A stretch of 44,138 bases of DNA from Companilactobacillus versmoldensis DSM 14857 = KCTC 3814 (GCF_001434295.1 NZ_AZFA01000017.1:1-44138); one strand, 5' to 3'; counted from the first letter of the stretch, positions 9,527 to 19,379 are shown. Notes: generated by a model not told the origin, from the sequence alone. A program made the numbers and translations.

Positions 9527-11943
9527 TTTTCCACCTGTTTTTTCCGAATATTCTCTAACTGTTCAGGAGTCAGTAGTACTTTTCTTGGCTTACTACCTTC
9601 TGATGGACCAACGATACCCTTTTCTTCCATTTGATCAACGATCCTAGCGGCGCGATTATAACCAATTGAAAAGCGTCGTTGCAACATTGACACGCTGGCA
9701 GATTGCTGGTGAACGATCAAATCGATTGCATCGTCCCAGTACTCATCGTTGGGTTTATCTTTCTCACCATTACCACCATCTTCTGTTACATCTGATGGTA
9801 TCATATCTTGGTCATATTCTGCTTGTTGTTGCGAACTTACGAAATTAACGACATTTTCGACTTCATCTTCAGAAATATAAGCACCCTGTAGACGAACTGG
9901 CTTACTCTTTCCAATTGGTTGAAAGAGCATGTCGCCTCGCCCAAGGAGTTTTTCCGCCCCGACAGCATCCAAAATAGTCCGTGAATCGACACCACTGGAA
10001 ACCGCAAAAGCAATTCTTGAAGGAATATTGGCCTTGATCAAGCCAGTAATAACATCAACTGAAGGACGTTGAGTAGCAATGATGATATGCAATCCGGCAG
10101 CCCGCGCCATCTGTGCTAAACGAACGATAGCTGCTTCAACTTCATGACCGGCTACCATCATCAAATCAGATAACTCATCAACGATGACCACGATATACGG
10201 TAATTTCTCCATTTTTTGGTCGTCTTCAGCTGTTTTGTTGAATTCGGCGACCTCATCATTATATTCACCAATGTTTCGGTGATTAGTTTCAGCAAACAAC
10301 TTATAACGCCGCTCCATCTCAGTCACAGCCTTTTGCAAAGCACCAGCAGCTCTTCTAGCATCTGTTACCACAGGGATCAGCAGATGAGGAACACCATTGT
10401 AGACATTCAATTCGACCATCTTAGGATCGATCAAGATCAATTTGACCTCATTTGGCTTAGCCTTCATCAAAATACCAGTAATGATCGTATTGATTGCAAC
10501 GGACTTACCACTACCAGTTGAACCAGCAATCAATAAGTGAGGCATTTTAGTGATATCAGCCTCAATAATGTTTCCAGCAACATCTTTCCCTAGTGGAACA
10601 ATCAACGGACTAGTCTTATCCTGCTGATTCTCAGTGATATCTCGAAACGAAACAGAGGAAATAGTTTTATTAGGAACTTCGATCCCAACAAATGACTTAC
10701 CAGGGATCGGAGCTTCGATTCTAATGTCTTTAGCTGCTAACGCTAAAGCTAAATCATCTGCCAAATTGACGATCTTACTTACTTTAACGCCAATAGCTGG
10801 TTGAACTTCATATTTGGTAATAGTTGGCCCTAAACTAGCTTTCTTGACTTCAACATCGACCCCAAAGCTCTTGAAGGTCCGTTTTAATTTATCTTTATTT
10901 TCATCGATCAATTTAACTTCAGCACTTTGATCGACTCGGGGGACTTGTTTCAAAAGATCTGATGATGGTAATTGGTAATCATCATCAGAAATATTGTGTT
11001 CACCAGCTGCCGAACGTGGTGTTGGTAGATCCTTATCCTTTGAACCATCAATACCATAAGGTTTCGACATGATCTCAGCTTTTGAAGCTTGTGGCTTAGG
11101 TGATGCTCCATAATCATCAGAACCAGATGGCAGATCAATATGAAAGCCTGTGTCTTCATCTCTTGGCGCATCATCAGCCGATTTTTTATCTTTGGCAAAA
11201 CTATTGACGTCTTGATACTTAGAATCTTCGCGTTCGATATCCTTAGCCGGTTTAGTCTTCTCATCGGAACGACTCTTACGATTCTCGACCAAATTCTCAT
11301 AACGACTACTGAATGATTCTTTGACTGAAACCAGACTATTTTTAGCATGTGCCAAAATCTTTTTAGTCACTTGAGAAACTTGTTCCATCGAAACGTTGAA
11401 CAACATCAATATACCGATGATGATCAACAAAGCTGCAATCAAAACGGTCCCAACGTTGGAAAATAGTGGCATGAACAGGCTATACAAGTATGAGCCAATC
11501 ATCCCACCACCGACTGAATGACTTACGGATGACTTACCCATGTCAGCAGTGATGGTATTCCAAGTTATCAAATTGTAATTGTGATACAGATCTAATTTTG
11601 TAAACATTAATTTATGTAGGAATACTAGGGCGCCGGCATAAGTAAAAATGAATCCAAAGTTGCGCTTGGGATTCATTTTTGGCAATTTGCCAGTCGCAAT
11701 CAAAAAAGCCCCAGCAAAAATACTGATGACTAATAATACTGGATAACTGTCACCCACGATGATCCGGTACAGATTATCAAAAAATTTTCCTACTATCCCT
11801 AACTGGAACAAACCTAAGATCGAGAAAACTATCAAGACTAGGCCGATGATCGACTTGATCAAACGAACATCATCAATCGATGTTTTCTTGCTGGTCCGAC
11901 GTGATTTTGTCTTAGCTGTTCGAGTAGTTTTTCTTCTAGCCAT
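9523..11943 (-). CDS. ftsK: DNA translocase FtsK/SpoIIIE
   Basis: This septal DNA pump clears and resolves chromosomes at division. The N-terminus is very basic (Lys/Arg/Thr-rich, residues 1-20) and is followed by about four membrane helices (about 28-190). A charged linker runs from about 195 to 340. The motor holds Walker A GSTGSGKS at 474-481 and Walker [13 protein letters not shown]. The C-terminal gamma winged helix lies at about 735-800 ([24 protein letters not shown]) and would read KOPS/SRS-type DNA. The length of 806 aa is typical. The gene overlaps ymfF by 4 nt, and a TATAAT-like -10 lies about 30 nt upstream of the start. Confidence 0.97.
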   Translation of the reverse strand: MARRKTTRTAKTKSRRTSKKTSIDDVRLIKSIIGLVLIVFSILGLFQLGIVGKFFDNLYRIIVGDSYPVLLVISIFAGAFLIATGKLPKMNPKRNFGFIFTYAGALVFLHKLMFTKLDLYHNYNLITWNTITADMGKSSVSHSVGGGMIGSYLYSLFMPLFSNVGTVLIAALLIIIGILMLFNVSMEQVSQVTKKILAHAKNSLVSVKESFSSRYENLVENRKSRSDEKTKPAKDIEREDSKYQDVNSFAKDKKSADDAPRDEDTGFHIDLPSGSDDYGASPKPQASKAEIMSKPYGIDGSKDKDLPTPRSAAGEHNISDDDYQLPSSDLLKQVPRVDQSAEVKLIDENKDKLKRTFKSFGVDVEVKKASLGPTITKYEVQPAIGVKVSKIVNLADDLALALAAKDIRIEAPIPGKSFVGIEVPNKTISSVSFRDITENQQDKTSPLIVPLGKDVAGNIIEADITKMPHLLIAGSTGSGKSVAINTIITGILMKAKPNEVKLILIDPKMVELNVYNGVPHLLIPVVTDARRAAGALQKAVTEMERRYKLFAETNHRNIGEYNDEVAEFNKTAEDDQKMEKLPYIVVIVDELSDLMMVAGHEVEAAIVRLAQMARAAGLHIIIATQRPSVDVITGLIKANIPSRIAFAVSSGVDSRTILDAVGAEKLLGRGDMLFQPIGKSKPVRLQGAYISEDEVENVVNFVSSQQQAEYDQDMIPSDVTEDGGNGEKDKPNDEYWDDAIDLIVHQQSASVSMLQRRFSIGYNRAARIVDQMEEKGIVGPSEGSKPRKVLLTPEQLENIRKKQVEN

Positions 11944-11992
11944 AAATACCTCACTCTAACTATTCATCTTAAAAATTATACAGTTTTTTGGC

Positions 11993-12022
11993 ATAAAAAA
12001 AGCGCATCTCTGCGTTTTTTTT
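11993..12022 (-). terminator. Terminator downstream of the DUF1149 gene
   Basis: A short stem CGCA/TGCG with loop GAGA is flanked by long A and T runs on both sides, immediately after the DUF1149 stop. It could act in either direction. The ftsK promoter must lie just past it. Confidence 0.6.
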
Positions 12023-12470
12023 ACTCTTTCTTATTTTTCTTTTCACGAAGTTTTTGGACTACCTCATTAGGTTCGACTGAATCCTTTGGTGAAAAGTTTA
12101 AAGAAATACCTTGATCCAAGGTAATGGCGGTGATTTGATAAGTGATTGTTTCGATATATTCAACGATCTCACGAGAGATCTGTTGGACTTCTTTATTCTC
12201 AAGATCTTCGCGATTTCCGTGAAAATCTACTAATTGCATCACCTGTCCGATCAAACCGGAAACCTTGAAAGGTGCATCTTGTGGATGGATCTCAAAAGGC
12301 ACGACAACTTGATAAATTTTCCCAGCAGTTTCATCCATTGGTTGACCATTCTCGTCTTTCAAATCTGGATGGTCGATCGATATTTGTAGATCCTGTTTGA
12401 TATCGTCATTAGGTTCGACTGCATCGTAATGAAATGATTGTACTGATACTGGTCCTTTTTTTGTTTTCAT
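12021..12470 (-). CDS. DUF1149 family protein (SecB-like fold)
   Basis: This 149-aa acidic cytoplasmic protein belongs to DUF1149, a family confined to Lactobacillales and relatives. The fold is thought to be SecB-like, and I know of no established function. Visible features are VVVPFEIHPQDAPFKVSGLIGQ in the centre and a Lys/Glu-rich tail. I chose the ATG at 12470 because AAGGTG is 6 nt upstream. The GTG at 12479 would lie inside that RBS. It follows trmL by 10 nt and is probably co-transcribed with it. Confidence 0.85.
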   Translation of the reverse strand: MKTKKGPVSVQSFHYDAVEPNDDIKQDLQISIDHPDLKDENGQPMDETAGKIYQVVVPFEIHPQDAPFKVSGLIGQVMQLVDFHGNREDLENKEVQQISREIVEYIETITYQITAITLDQGISLNFSPKDSVEPNEVVQKLREKKNKKE

Positions 12471-12480
12471 CTGCTTCACC

Positions 12481-12990
12481 TTAATCTAATTTATCGTGTT
12501 CGTAGTGATGTTCCAATTCTAAGCCTTCAAAATTTTGTTGTCTGACAGCTTCATAGATGACTAGAGCACAGGTATTAGCCAAATTAAGAGCTCGAATATT
12601 ATTGCTCATTGGGATCCGAAGACATTTTTCAGGATTCTCACGCATGAATTTCTCAGGCAAACCAGTTGTCTCTTTTCCGAACAAGAAATAATGGTCTTTT
12701 GAAGTATCACTGAAATCTTGATCACTATAAGTCTTATCTGAGAATTTAGTAATCAAATAAAGGTAATTTTCATCGGGGATACTCTGCAAGAAATCATCGA
12801 GATCATCATGATAAGTAATGTCGACCTTATCCCAGTAATCTAGCCCGGCTCTTTTCATATGAGCATCATCAGTACTGAAACCTAATGGCCTGATCAAATG
12901 GAGTTTAGTGTTAGTACCGGCACAAGTCCGGGCAATATTACCAGTATTTGCTGGCATTAATGGTTCAAATAAAGCAATGTGATTAGTCAT
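12481..12990 (-). CDS. trmL: tRNA (cytidine(34)-2'-O)-methyltransferase TrmL
   Basis: This SPOUT-class (SpoU/TrmH) knotted methyltransferase modifies the ribose of C34/cmnm5U34 in tRNA-Leu. All three SPOUT motifs are visible: NTGNIARTCAGTN near 15-27, FLFGKETTGLP near 96, and IPMSNNIRALNLANTCALVIYEA near 124-146. The length is 169 aa. The start ATG at 12990 follows AAGGAG at good spacing. The reading frame stays open upstream to 13128, but that extension is covered by a leader hairpin and has no family similarity. It is transcribed from the strong promoter at 13127-13155 through an intrinsic-terminator-like leader. Confidence 0.95.
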   Translation of the reverse strand: MTNHIALFEPLMPANTGNIARTCAGTNTKLHLIRPLGFSTDDAHMKRAGLDYWDKVDITYHDDLDDFLQSIPDENYLYLITKFSDKTYSDQDFSDTSKDHYFLFGKETTGLPEKFMRENPEKCLRIPMSNNIRALNLANTCALVIYEAVRQQNFEGLELEHHYEHDKLD

Positions 12991-13003
12991 ATTTATCTCC
13001 TTA

Positions 13004-13051
13004 ATAAAAAAACGCATCCCCTCGGTGAAGACCACAGCAAGGGCGTGCGTT
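13004..13051 (-). terminator. Intrinsic terminator (attenuator) in the trmL leader
   Basis: The minus strand forms AACGCA/TGCGTT, then CCCTTG/CGAGGG, then GTG/CAC around a GTCTT loop, about 15 bp with small internal loops. It is followed directly by seven T. It lies between a strong promoter and the trmL RBS, about 7 nt from the SD. Confidence 0.75.
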
Positions 13052-13120
13052 ATGAAACTGATCGATTTACATGCTTTTATCAAAATTACTTCTGATAAAA
13101 ACGCGTAACGAAGAAAGTTT
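13004..13120 (-). ncRNA. Candidate small RNA or regulatory leader upstream of trmL
   Basis: A near-consensus promoter (13127-13155) and an intrinsic terminator (13004-13051) bracket about 117 nt without a convincing gene. A second hairpin TTTTATCA/TGATAAAA lies 5' of the terminator. The unit could be a free sRNA or an attenuation leader controlling trmL and the DUF1149 gene. I recognise no Rfam family in it. Confidence 0.45.
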
Positions 13121-13126
13121 AAAATC

Positions 13127-13155
13127 ATTATAGACTATGAATAACGCCCATTCAA
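13127..13155 (-). promoter_or_regulatory. Strong promoter upstream of trmL leader
   Basis: On the minus strand, TTGAAT (13150-13155), a 17-bp spacer and perfect TATAAT (13127-13132). It is placed just after the AI-2E transporter gene and about 130 nt before trmL. Confidence 0.8.
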
Positions 13156-13179
13156 TAGAAATATGAATTATTTGTGAAT

Positions 13180-14397
13180 TTATTGGGAATCATCAGATTT
13201 TTGAGCAAGCGGTTCTGGTGTGGCCTGCTTTTTTTTCTGCTCGGCTTCTTCTTTTTGCTCATCATCATACCAGTTAGAATTTCGCTTGAACCAACGGAAT
13301 ACCCGGGTACAAATGATTTTCAAGATCGCGAAGATTGGAATACCAGCAATCATTCCGACTAATCCGTACATTCCGGCTGAAACTAACAAGACCAAAATTG
13401 TTGTAACGGGATGCATCTGCATCTTGTTACCAACGATGATCGGTGAAACGACACGCGTTTCAATCGTCTGCTCGACTAAAAAGACGATGATGACTTTTAA
13501 GACCATGGAAGGCGCGATGAACGCAGCAATCACTAGAGATGGTAGTAATGCTAAAGCTGAACCAACATAAGGGATCAAGTTCAATATCCCTGCGGTGATA
13601 CCTAAAACTAAAGCGTAACGTTGTCCAATGATCAAATAGCCGATAAAGAACATTACCGCCACCCAGAAAGCAACGGTCAGCTGCCCAGTGATATATGAGC
13701 TAAGTGAACGACTGATCTCTGTCAACATCTCAGACGTCGACTTACGAATCCGGTCAGGCGCAAATTTAACGATATAATCCTTAAACTTTTTATCATCCTT
13801 CAGCATGAAGAATAAAATGAAAGGTGCTGTCAACAAAATCATTACTACGTTCGTAACGATACTGATGGCTGAACCGATGTTAGAAAATGTTTGTGGGACG
13901 ATCTGGTCGATCCAATTCTCAAATCCTTTACTGATATTGTCATCTGCTGACATCAACCGTTCACGGAAGACATGTAATTTAGGATCAGAAAATAGATTCT
14001 GGATACCATTCTTTAGCGAATCCCAATAACTTGGCCAATTTTTGATCAATGATTCAATCTGGCTTTGAACTAATGGGATCAGTGATATGATCCCCCAAAC
14101 GATCAAAGCGGCAATCAGAATGAAAACGACTGTGATCGACAGGATCCGATTGACGTGAAATCGTCGATCCAAGACATTGATCAAGGGGTTGATCAAATAA
14201 TATAAAATCAGTGCTAAAATAACTGGTGGCAAAGTGATTCCGAGAATTTGTCCAACTGGTCGGAAAACAAAACTTACCTTTGAAAATAAAAGGATGATCA
14301 AAAATACGACTAGAATATTAATCAAGAAAACTGAAACTTGATTGTTCAAAAACCAACGGTAAAACCAGCTTTTTTTATCTTTTCTTGATTCTTTCAT
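13180..14397 (-). CDS. AI-2E family transporter (PerM/YdiK-like)
   Basis: This 405-aa integral membrane protein belongs to the AI-2E/PerM (formerly UPF0118) family. It has hydrophobic pairs near residues 20-75 and 83-110, a soluble stretch with the PSYWDSLKNGIQNLF region, and a C-terminal bundle with LGITAGILNLIPYVGSALALLP and PVTTILVLLVSAGMYGLVGMIAGIPIFAI, which are conserved in the family. Members include Na+/H+ antiporters and putative quorum-signal exporters, so the substrate is uncertain. luxS is in the window but not adjacent. The tail is charged (Lys/Glu/Gln). The start ATG follows AGGAG at 6 nt. It is divergent from the lactonase gene. Confidence 0.9.
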   Translation of the reverse strand: MKESRKDKKSWFYRWFLNNQVSVFLINILVVFLIILLFSKVSFVFRPVGQILGITLPPVILALILYYLINPLINVLDRRFHVNRILSITVVFILIAALIVWGIISLIPLVQSQIESLIKNWPSYWDSLKNGIQNLFSDPKLHVFRERLMSADDNISKGFENWIDQIVPQTFSNIGSAISIVTNVVMILLTAPFILFFMLKDDKKFKDYIVKFAPDRIRKSTSEMLTEISRSLSSYITGQLTVAFWVAVMFFIGYLIIGQRYALVLGITAGILNLIPYVGSALALLPSLVIAAFIAPSMVLKVIIVFLVEQTIETRVVSPIIVGNKMQMHPVTTILVLLVSAGMYGLVGMIAGIPIFAILKIICTRVFRWFKRNSNWYDDEQKEEAEQKKKQATPEPLAQKSDDSQ

Positions 14398-14466
14398 TGC
14401 ACGCTCCTGTATTATTATTTGCTGATAACTATTATACTGTAATCATACATGTTTGGAGGTAATTTG

Positions 14467-15486
14467 ATGATAGAAAATGTATTGCTTAGCGGATATACCC
14501 GCAATAACGGTAAGGGTGTTTACCGTTCACAATTTGATAGTGAGACTGGTAAATTAGCTGACCCAGAGTTATTTATTGAATTAAAAGACCCAACTTATTT
14601 AGACGTCACTAACGATATGAAAATGGTGGCAGTTGCTAAAAATGAAACCGGCGGTGGCCTTGTATTATACGATATTAACGGAGATACACCAAAATTGCTA
14701 GATGAAGATTTTAGTGAAGAAACTGCTCCATCTTATGTAAAAATCGACAAGAGCCGCAATTTGATCTTTAGTTCATATTTCCATTTAAGTATCGTCACGA
14801 TCGATCAAATAACTGCTGATAATAAGTTGGAAAGACTCTCAACGATTAAATTTGATGGTACTGGTCCTCGTGAGGAACAAGATCAATCAAAACCTCATTA
14901 CAGTGCTTTAACGCCTGATGGCAAGTTGATCATTTGTGATTATGGTGCTGACCGGATCTATCTCTATGATATTTCAGACCCTAAGGATCCTCAACGATTA
15001 TATGAATACATCGCACCAGCTGGTTATGCTCCTAGACACCTTGTCTTTCATCCAAGCAAGCCTTACTTATATGTGGCCTGCGAGTTATCTTCACAAGTTT
15101 TAGTCCTTAAATATGATGCCGAAGCTTCCCGTTTTAACCTAGTTGACGAAGCCTCAGCTGCAAAAGATGAACAAAAGAACACCACTGCTGCCATTCGGAT
15201 CACGAACGATGGTAAATTCCTTTACGTATCGACCCGTGGTGCAGATACGATTGCTAGTTTTGAAGTTAGTCCTGAAGGTGACCGCTTAAAAGAATTAGGC
15301 ACAGCCAAAACTAAAGGTAAAGGCCCACGTGATTTTGCTCTCGACCCTTCTGAAAAATATTTACTAGCTGCTAACCAAGACTCCGATGACTTAACCGTTT
15401 TCAAGCGGAACATCAATAAAGGAATTTTAACGATTGTCGGAGATACTATTGGCATTCCTGAGTGTGTATGTGTACACTTTATCTAG
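14467..15486 (+). CDS. pgl: Lactonase family protein (6-phosphogluconolactonase-like beta-propeller)
   Basis: This 339-aa protein of the YkgB/Pgl seven-bladed propeller family would hydrolyse 6-phosphogluconolactone in the oxidative pentose phosphate or phosphoketolase route. Repeated propeller signatures are visible: KPHYSALTPDGKLIICDYGADRIYLYD, APRHLVFHPSKPYLYV, AAIRITNDGKFLYVSTRG and GPRDFALDPSEKYLLAANQ segments. I chose the ATG at 14467 because GGAGGT lies 6 nt upstream. The in-frame ATG at 14449 is upstream of that RBS. It is probably co-transcribed with uppP, 26 nt downstream. The family call is firm; the substrate is inferred. Confidence 0.88.
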   Translation: MIENVLLSGYTRNNGKGVYRSQFDSETGKLADPELFIELKDPTYLDVTNDMKMVAVAKNETGGGLVLYDINGDTPKLLDEDFSEETAPSYVKIDKSRNLIFSSYFHLSIVTIDQITADNKLERLSTIKFDGTGPREEQDQSKPHYSALTPDGKLIICDYGADRIYLYDISDPKDPQRLYEYIAPAGYAPRHLVFHPSKPYLYVACELSSQVLVLKYDAEASRFNLVDEASAAKDEQKNTTAAIRITNDGKFLYVSTRGADTIASFEVSPEGDRLKELGTAKTKGKGPRDFALDPSEKYLLAANQDSDDLTVFKRNINKGILTIVGDTIGIPECVCVHFI

Positions 15487-15512
15487 CTCAAAAATTTTTA
15501 GGAGAATAAAAT

Positions 15513-16343
15513 ATGTTCATTGAATTAATCAAAACGATAATCCTCGGTATCATTGAGGGTTTCACTGAGTTCCTACCAATCAGTTCCACTGGGCATTTAT
15601 ATTTAGCTGATGAATTCATCAAATTGAACGAGTCAACTTCTTTTATCAACATGTTCATGGTAGTTATTCAGTTCGGTGCCATTTTGGCGGTTATTCTCAT
15701 TTATTTCCACAAGTTGAACCCTTTCTCACCTAAGAAAGATCAAGTGCAGAAACGTCAAACTTGGAATATTTGGTTTAAAGTTATTCTAGCCATTATCCCC
15801 TCAGTCGTAATTGGACTTCCTCTAAATGACTGGATGGATGCACACCTAACTAGCTGGCAAGTTATTTCGGCCACATTATTGATCTATGGTATCTTATTCA
15901 TCGTCGTCGAAAATTGGTTGAAAAACAAACAACCACAAGTTTCCGACTTAGACAGTTTATCTTATAAAACAGCTTTCACGATCGGACTTTTCCAAGTTCT
16001 ATCACTGATCCCCGGAACTTCAAGATCTGGAGCCACCATCCTTGGTGGTATGACGGTCGGAACATCCCGTTTCGTCGCAACTGAATTTTCATTTTTCTTA
16101 GCCATTCCAACCATGTTTGGTGCCAGTCTTTTGAAGATCGGTAAATATTTTGCCCATGGCAATACCTTCACAGGTAGCCAAACAATCATCTTATTAGTCG
16201 GAACCTTTGTTTCATTCATCGTTGCCTATGCTTCAATCAAGTTCTTACTTGATTACATCAAACGAAACGACTTCAAAGCCTTCGGTTGGTATCGGATCAT
16301 CTTGGCAATAATCGTCATCTTGTATTTCGTATTAGTTAAATGA
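15513..16343 (+). CDS. uppP: Undecaprenyl-diphosphate phosphatase UppP/BacA
   Basis: This membrane enzyme recycles undecaprenyl pyrophosphate to the monophosphate carrier used by cell wall and teichoic acid synthesis. It also gives bacitracin tolerance. Both family motifs are present: [15 protein letters not shown] at about 15-29 and [13 protein letters not shown] at about 167-179. About eight membrane segments are present, and the length of 276 aa is normal. AGGAG lies 8 nt before the ATG, and a strong terminator follows. It acts on the same lipid carrier as tagO at the window start. Confidence 0.97.
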   Translation: MFIELIKTIILGIIEGFTEFLPISSTGHLYLADEFIKLNESTSFINMFMVVIQFGAILAVILIYFHKLNPFSPKKDQVQKRQTWNIWFKVILAIIPSVVIGLPLNDWMDAHLTSWQVISATLLIYGILFIVVENWLKNKQPQVSDLDSLSYKTAFTIGLFQVLSLIPGTSRSGATILGGMTVGTSRFVATEFSFFLAIPTMFGASLLKIGKYFAHGNTFTGSQTIILLVGTFVSFIVAYASIKFLLDYIKRNDFKAFGWYRIILAIIVILYFVLVK

Positions 16344-16352
16344 GTTTAAAAT

Positions 16353-16380
16353 AAAGGACGTCTTTGGACGTTCTTTTTTA
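16353..16380 (+). terminator. Terminator of lactonase-uppP
   Basis: AAAGGACGTC-TTTG-GACGTTCTTT followed by T residues forms a 10-bp stem with one G-U pair. It lies directly after uppP and before the cutC RBS. Confidence 0.88.
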
Positions 16381-16395
16381 AATGGAGGGAAACAC

Positions 16396-17034
16396 ATGTA
16401 TAAAGAAATCGCAGTCGAAAATTTTACCAATATTCCTAAAGCCGTGCTTGCTGGAGCAGACAGGATAGAATTAAATGACAATTTAGCCGTTGGTGGCACG
16501 ACTCCCAGTTTAGGGGTCTTACAAGAGACTAGTAAATATCTTCAAGAAAAATCAGTCCCATTAGTAGAAATGATCAGACCTCGTGGTGGCGACTTCGTCT
16601 ATAACGACCTCGAATTAAAAATGATGGAAGCAGACATCTTTCAGGCTCAAAAAATGGGTATTGATGCAGTAACCTTTGGTGCTTTGACATCTGACGGCGA
16701 ACTAGACGAGGATGCCTTAGAAATGATGATTGGTGCTTCTAGTGGAATGCAAGTAGTCTTTAACATGGCTTTTGATCAAATCAAAGAAGAAAACAAAGCC
16801 GACGCCATCGATTGGTTGATCGAACATGAGGTCGACCGCATCTTAACTCATGGTGGGCCACTGGAAACTCCTATCAGCGAGACTTTGCCCGACATCAAAA
16901 AGACAATCGAGCTCGCACAAGGAAAAATCGAGATTCTGCCAGGTGGTGGTATCACCAGTCAAAATTGTGACGAAATAGCTCAACAATTGAATCTCAATAC
17001 CCTACATGGTACAAAATTGATCGACTTAAACTAA
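16396..17034 (+). CDS. cutC: Copper homeostasis protein CutC
   Basis: This 212-aa TIM-barrel protein of the CutC family starts with the characteristic KEIAVENFTNIPKAVLAGADRIELNDNLAVGG stretch. It continues with VEMIRPRGGDFVYND, DAVTFGAL, FNMAFDQ, RILTHGG and EILPGGGI segments, all family hallmarks. Its direct role in copper handling is debated. The copYB copper locus lies 22 kb away in the same window. GGAGGG lies just upstream of the ATG. The uppP terminator lies between the genes, so cutC depends on read-through or on a promoter I could not identify. Confidence 0.94.
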   Translation: MYKEIAVENFTNIPKAVLAGADRIELNDNLAVGGTTPSLGVLQETSKYLQEKSVPLVEMIRPRGGDFVYNDLELKMMEADIFQAQKMGIDAVTFGALTSDGELDEDALEMMIGASSGMQVVFNMAFDQIKEENKADAIDWLIEHEVDRILTHGGPLETPISETLPDIKKTIELAQGKIEILPGGGITSQNCDEIAQQLNLNTLHGTKLIDLN

Positions 17035-17036
17035 AA

Positions 17037-17090
17037 TAAGCCAATTCAACTTTCAGATTTTATTCTGAAGACGAATTGGATTATTTTTTT
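17037..17090. terminator. Bidirectional terminator between cutC and mgtE
   Basis: A two-part hairpin (CCAATT/AATTGG and TTCAG/CTGAA) is followed by a T-rich run on the plus strand and a weaker T run on the minus strand. It serves the convergent cutC and mgtE genes. Confidence 0.75.
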
Positions 17091-17094
17091 TTGC

Positions 17095-18477
17095 TTAAGT
17101 TCCTACGAAGTATTGTAAAAAGATACCCGCAATACTGAAGTAAATCAAAACACTAGTTAAATCACTCAAAGTAGAAATGAACGGTCCACTAGCGACAGCT
17201 GGATCGAATCCCAATCGTGACATCAGCATTGGAATGAAACTACCCGCGACGTTTGCAACAGTAATAGCGGCACACATTGCAAGTCCAATAACCAATCCTA
17301 ATACGAAATTATTCTTCCAAATACCAACAATCACAAAGATCGACAATCCAGTAACGACTCCAGTCAATACTCCGGTCAATAATTCCTTGCCTAAAAGTTT
17401 GAAAAAGTCACTCCGGTCGATTTCATCAGTCGCTAATCTTCTGACCGCTACGGCCAAACTCTGAGTACCTGCATTACCTGCAGTACCAGTAATTGTTGAA
17501 ATAAAGACCGCTAAGATACTAGCTTGCGCTAGTAGGTTTTCATATTTATTGACTAAGGTCGCGGTGATCATACTTAAGAGTAACAAAGTAATCAACCAAG
17601 GCAATCGTTTAGAAGCTGCTTTAAAGGCATTGTCATTAATGGATTCATCAACATCAACACCAGCTAATCCAGAATAATCTTGTTGAGCTTCATCATCGAT
17701 AACTTCAATAACATCATCAACTGTGACGATACCAACTAATTTGTTAGAATGGTCAACTACCGGACAAGCTAAGAACTCATAATCTCTGAAGACTTGAGCA
17801 ACCTCTGCCTGTTCGTCATCAACATTAACAGTTATCAGGTCAGTATTCATGACCGTCTTCAAAATCGTCTTGGATTTCTGAAGGATCAAGTCACGTAATG
17901 ACATGACCCCAACAAGGTCCTCATTCTCATCTAGGATATACAAATAATAAATCGTTTCAGCCGTTTCAGCCATTTTTCTCAAAAGTTTGATAGCTTCCCC
18001 AGCGGTCAAATTTTGATCAAATTGGACATAATCGGTGGTCATGATACCACCGGCAGTTTCAGTATCATAATGCAATAAGCCACGTAAATTGTTGGCGTCA
18101 TTTTTAGGCATTTCACTTAAAAATTGATCAACATGTGACTTATCCATATGTTCCAAAACATCGGCGGCATTATCATCGTACATATAATTCAACATCTCTG
18201 AAGCATACTTAACGTCCATTTCATCCAAAAGTTCGGGGATCTTTGGTAAGTCATCTTCAATCGTGTCGAACATATCTCCCATTTCATTAGGCTTTAAAAT
18301 CGTATAAAGCTTGAGACGTTCATCTTTGCTAAGTGAGAGATAGAAATTACTTTGATCATAAAAATGCATATCCAAATAATTTTTCCGAAATTTGATCTGG
18401 TCATCATTATCTAAATAAGTTTTTATTTCATCATATTTTTCACTGTGTTTTTTCTCGTTTTCGTCTATCTGACTCAC
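17095..18477 (-). CDS. mgtE: Magnesium transporter MgtE
   Basis: This Mg2+ channel is 460 aa. An N-terminal MgtE_N superhelical domain spans about residues 30-140, with LLHYDTETAGGIMTTDYVQF at its end. Two CBS domains follow (about 145-265, the second with VVDHSNKLVGIVTVDDVIEVI). The five-helix pore domain at about 285-460 contains TGTAGNAGTQSLAVAVRRLA. The CBS part normally senses cytoplasmic Mg2+ and gates the pore. The start is GTG, overlapping the rluD stop (GTGA), so it is coupled to rluD in the relQ-nadK-rluD-mgtE operon. Confidence 0.95.
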   Translation of the reverse strand: MSQIDENEKKHSEKYDEIKTYLDNDDQIKFRKNYLDMHFYDQSNFYLSLSKDERLKLYTILKPNEMGDMFDTIEDDLPKIPELLDEMDVKYASEMLNYMYDDNAADVLEHMDKSHVDQFLSEMPKNDANNLRGLLHYDTETAGGIMTTDYVQFDQNLTAGEAIKLLRKMAETAETIYYLYILDENEDLVGVMSLRDLILQKSKTILKTVMNTDLITVNVDDEQAEVAQVFRDYEFLACPVVDHSNKLVGIVTVDDVIEVIDDEAQQDYSGLAGVDVDESINDNAFKAASKRLPWLITLLLLSMITATLVNKYENLLAQASILAVFISTITGTAGNAGTQSLAVAVRRLATDEIDRSDFFKLLGKELLTGVLTGVVTGLSIFVIVGIWKNNFVLGLVIGLAMCAAITVANVAGSFIPMLMSRLGFDPAVASGPFISTLSDLTSVLIYFSIAGIFLQYFVGT

Positions 18478-19379
18478 CCCCTTAATTCTTGACGTAATTT
18501 AACCATGTCATTTGGCATTGGCGCAACTAAGTCCAATGTCTGTTTGGTCACCGGATGGACTATTTGCAATTCGGCACAATGTAAAGCCTGACGGTCAATC
18601 ATTTTTTCAGGCTGTTTGGTATACATATAATCGCCAATGATAGGATGCCCAATTGCTTTCATATGTACTCTAATTTGGTGGGTACGTCCAGTCAATAATT
18701 TGAGCCTTACAAGACTGGCATTTTGATAGGTTTCGACCGTTTGAAAAAGAGTCTTCGATCTTTTGCCACTTTCATGGTCGATCGTTCGCAGATAAAAAGC
18801 TGCTTGATCGATCCCAATCGGTAGATCGACTAAACCGGATTTCTTTTGAAAGACACCACTAACAATGGCCAAATAATATTTTTGAAATTTATCCGTGTGC
18901 AAAATCTGATCAAGCATCGAATGAGCATAAGAATCCTTAGCAAAAACCATTAGGCCAGAAGTATCGCGGTCTAATCGAGTTACTAAGTGGATCGAACTAT
19001 TCTCACCCTTTTGCTGCAAATAATATTTGACGATATTAGCCATCGTCTTGCTAGTCCGTGCCTTTGCCGGCAAACTGGCAATCTTTGGTGGCTTATTGAT
19101 GACCAAGAAATATTGGTCTTCAAAAATAACCTTCAATTGTCCAGGCATAGGCTCAATCAATTCAGATGGCTTTTCATTACTCATCGCAACTAATAAGTCA
19201 TCCCCTGGTCTCATGCGATAATTGAAGTGTCGCTGACGATGATTAACAAAAATCATCCCACCTCTATTTTTCAAATTGTGTAGCTGACTGGAAGAAAATT
19301 TGTGTTGGACTAAAAACTTGCGAATGATCTTCTTATCATCAGCCTTGATCTGAAACTTTAAATAACGTCTAGTTGCCAT
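18474..19379 (-). CDS. rluD: RluA family pseudouridine synthase (RluD-like)
   Basis: This 301-aa pseudouridine synthase carries the catalytic RLDRDTSG motif at about 135-142 (catalytic Asp 137). An N-terminal S4-like region comes before it, with FVNHRQRHFNYRMRPGD. LTGRTHQIRVHMKAIGHPIIGD lies near 230-250. It would modify rRNA, but the exact site cannot be read from sequence. AGGA lies 4 nt before the ATG. It overlaps nadK by 11 nt and mgtE by 4 nt. The same order (relQ-nadK-rluD) is found in Bacillus as yjbM-yjbN-yjbO. Confidence 0.94.
   Translation of the reverse strand: MATRRYLKFQIKADDKKIIRKFLVQHKFSSSQLHNLKNRGGMIFVNHRQRHFNYRMRPGDDLLVAMSNEKPSELIEPMPGQLKVIFEDQYFLVINKPPKIASLPAKARTSKTMANIVKYYLQQKGENSSIHLVTRLDRDTSGLMVFAKDSYAHSMLDQILHTDKFQKYYLAIVSGVFQKKSGLVDLPIGIDQAAFYLRTIDHESGKRSKTLFQTVETYQNASLVRLKLLTGRTHQIRVHMKAIGHPIIGDYMYTKQPEKMIDRQALHCAELQIVHPVTKQTLDLVAPMPNDMVKLRQELRG

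Noticed and set aside
12991-13128. In-frame upstream extension of trmL by 46 codons starting at an ATG next to the promoter -10
   Set aside because: The ATG at 13126-13128 overlaps the -10 element, has no RBS and lies upstream of the expected transcription start; the peptide has no TrmL similarity and passes through the terminator hairpin. AAGGAG before 12990 fits the real start.
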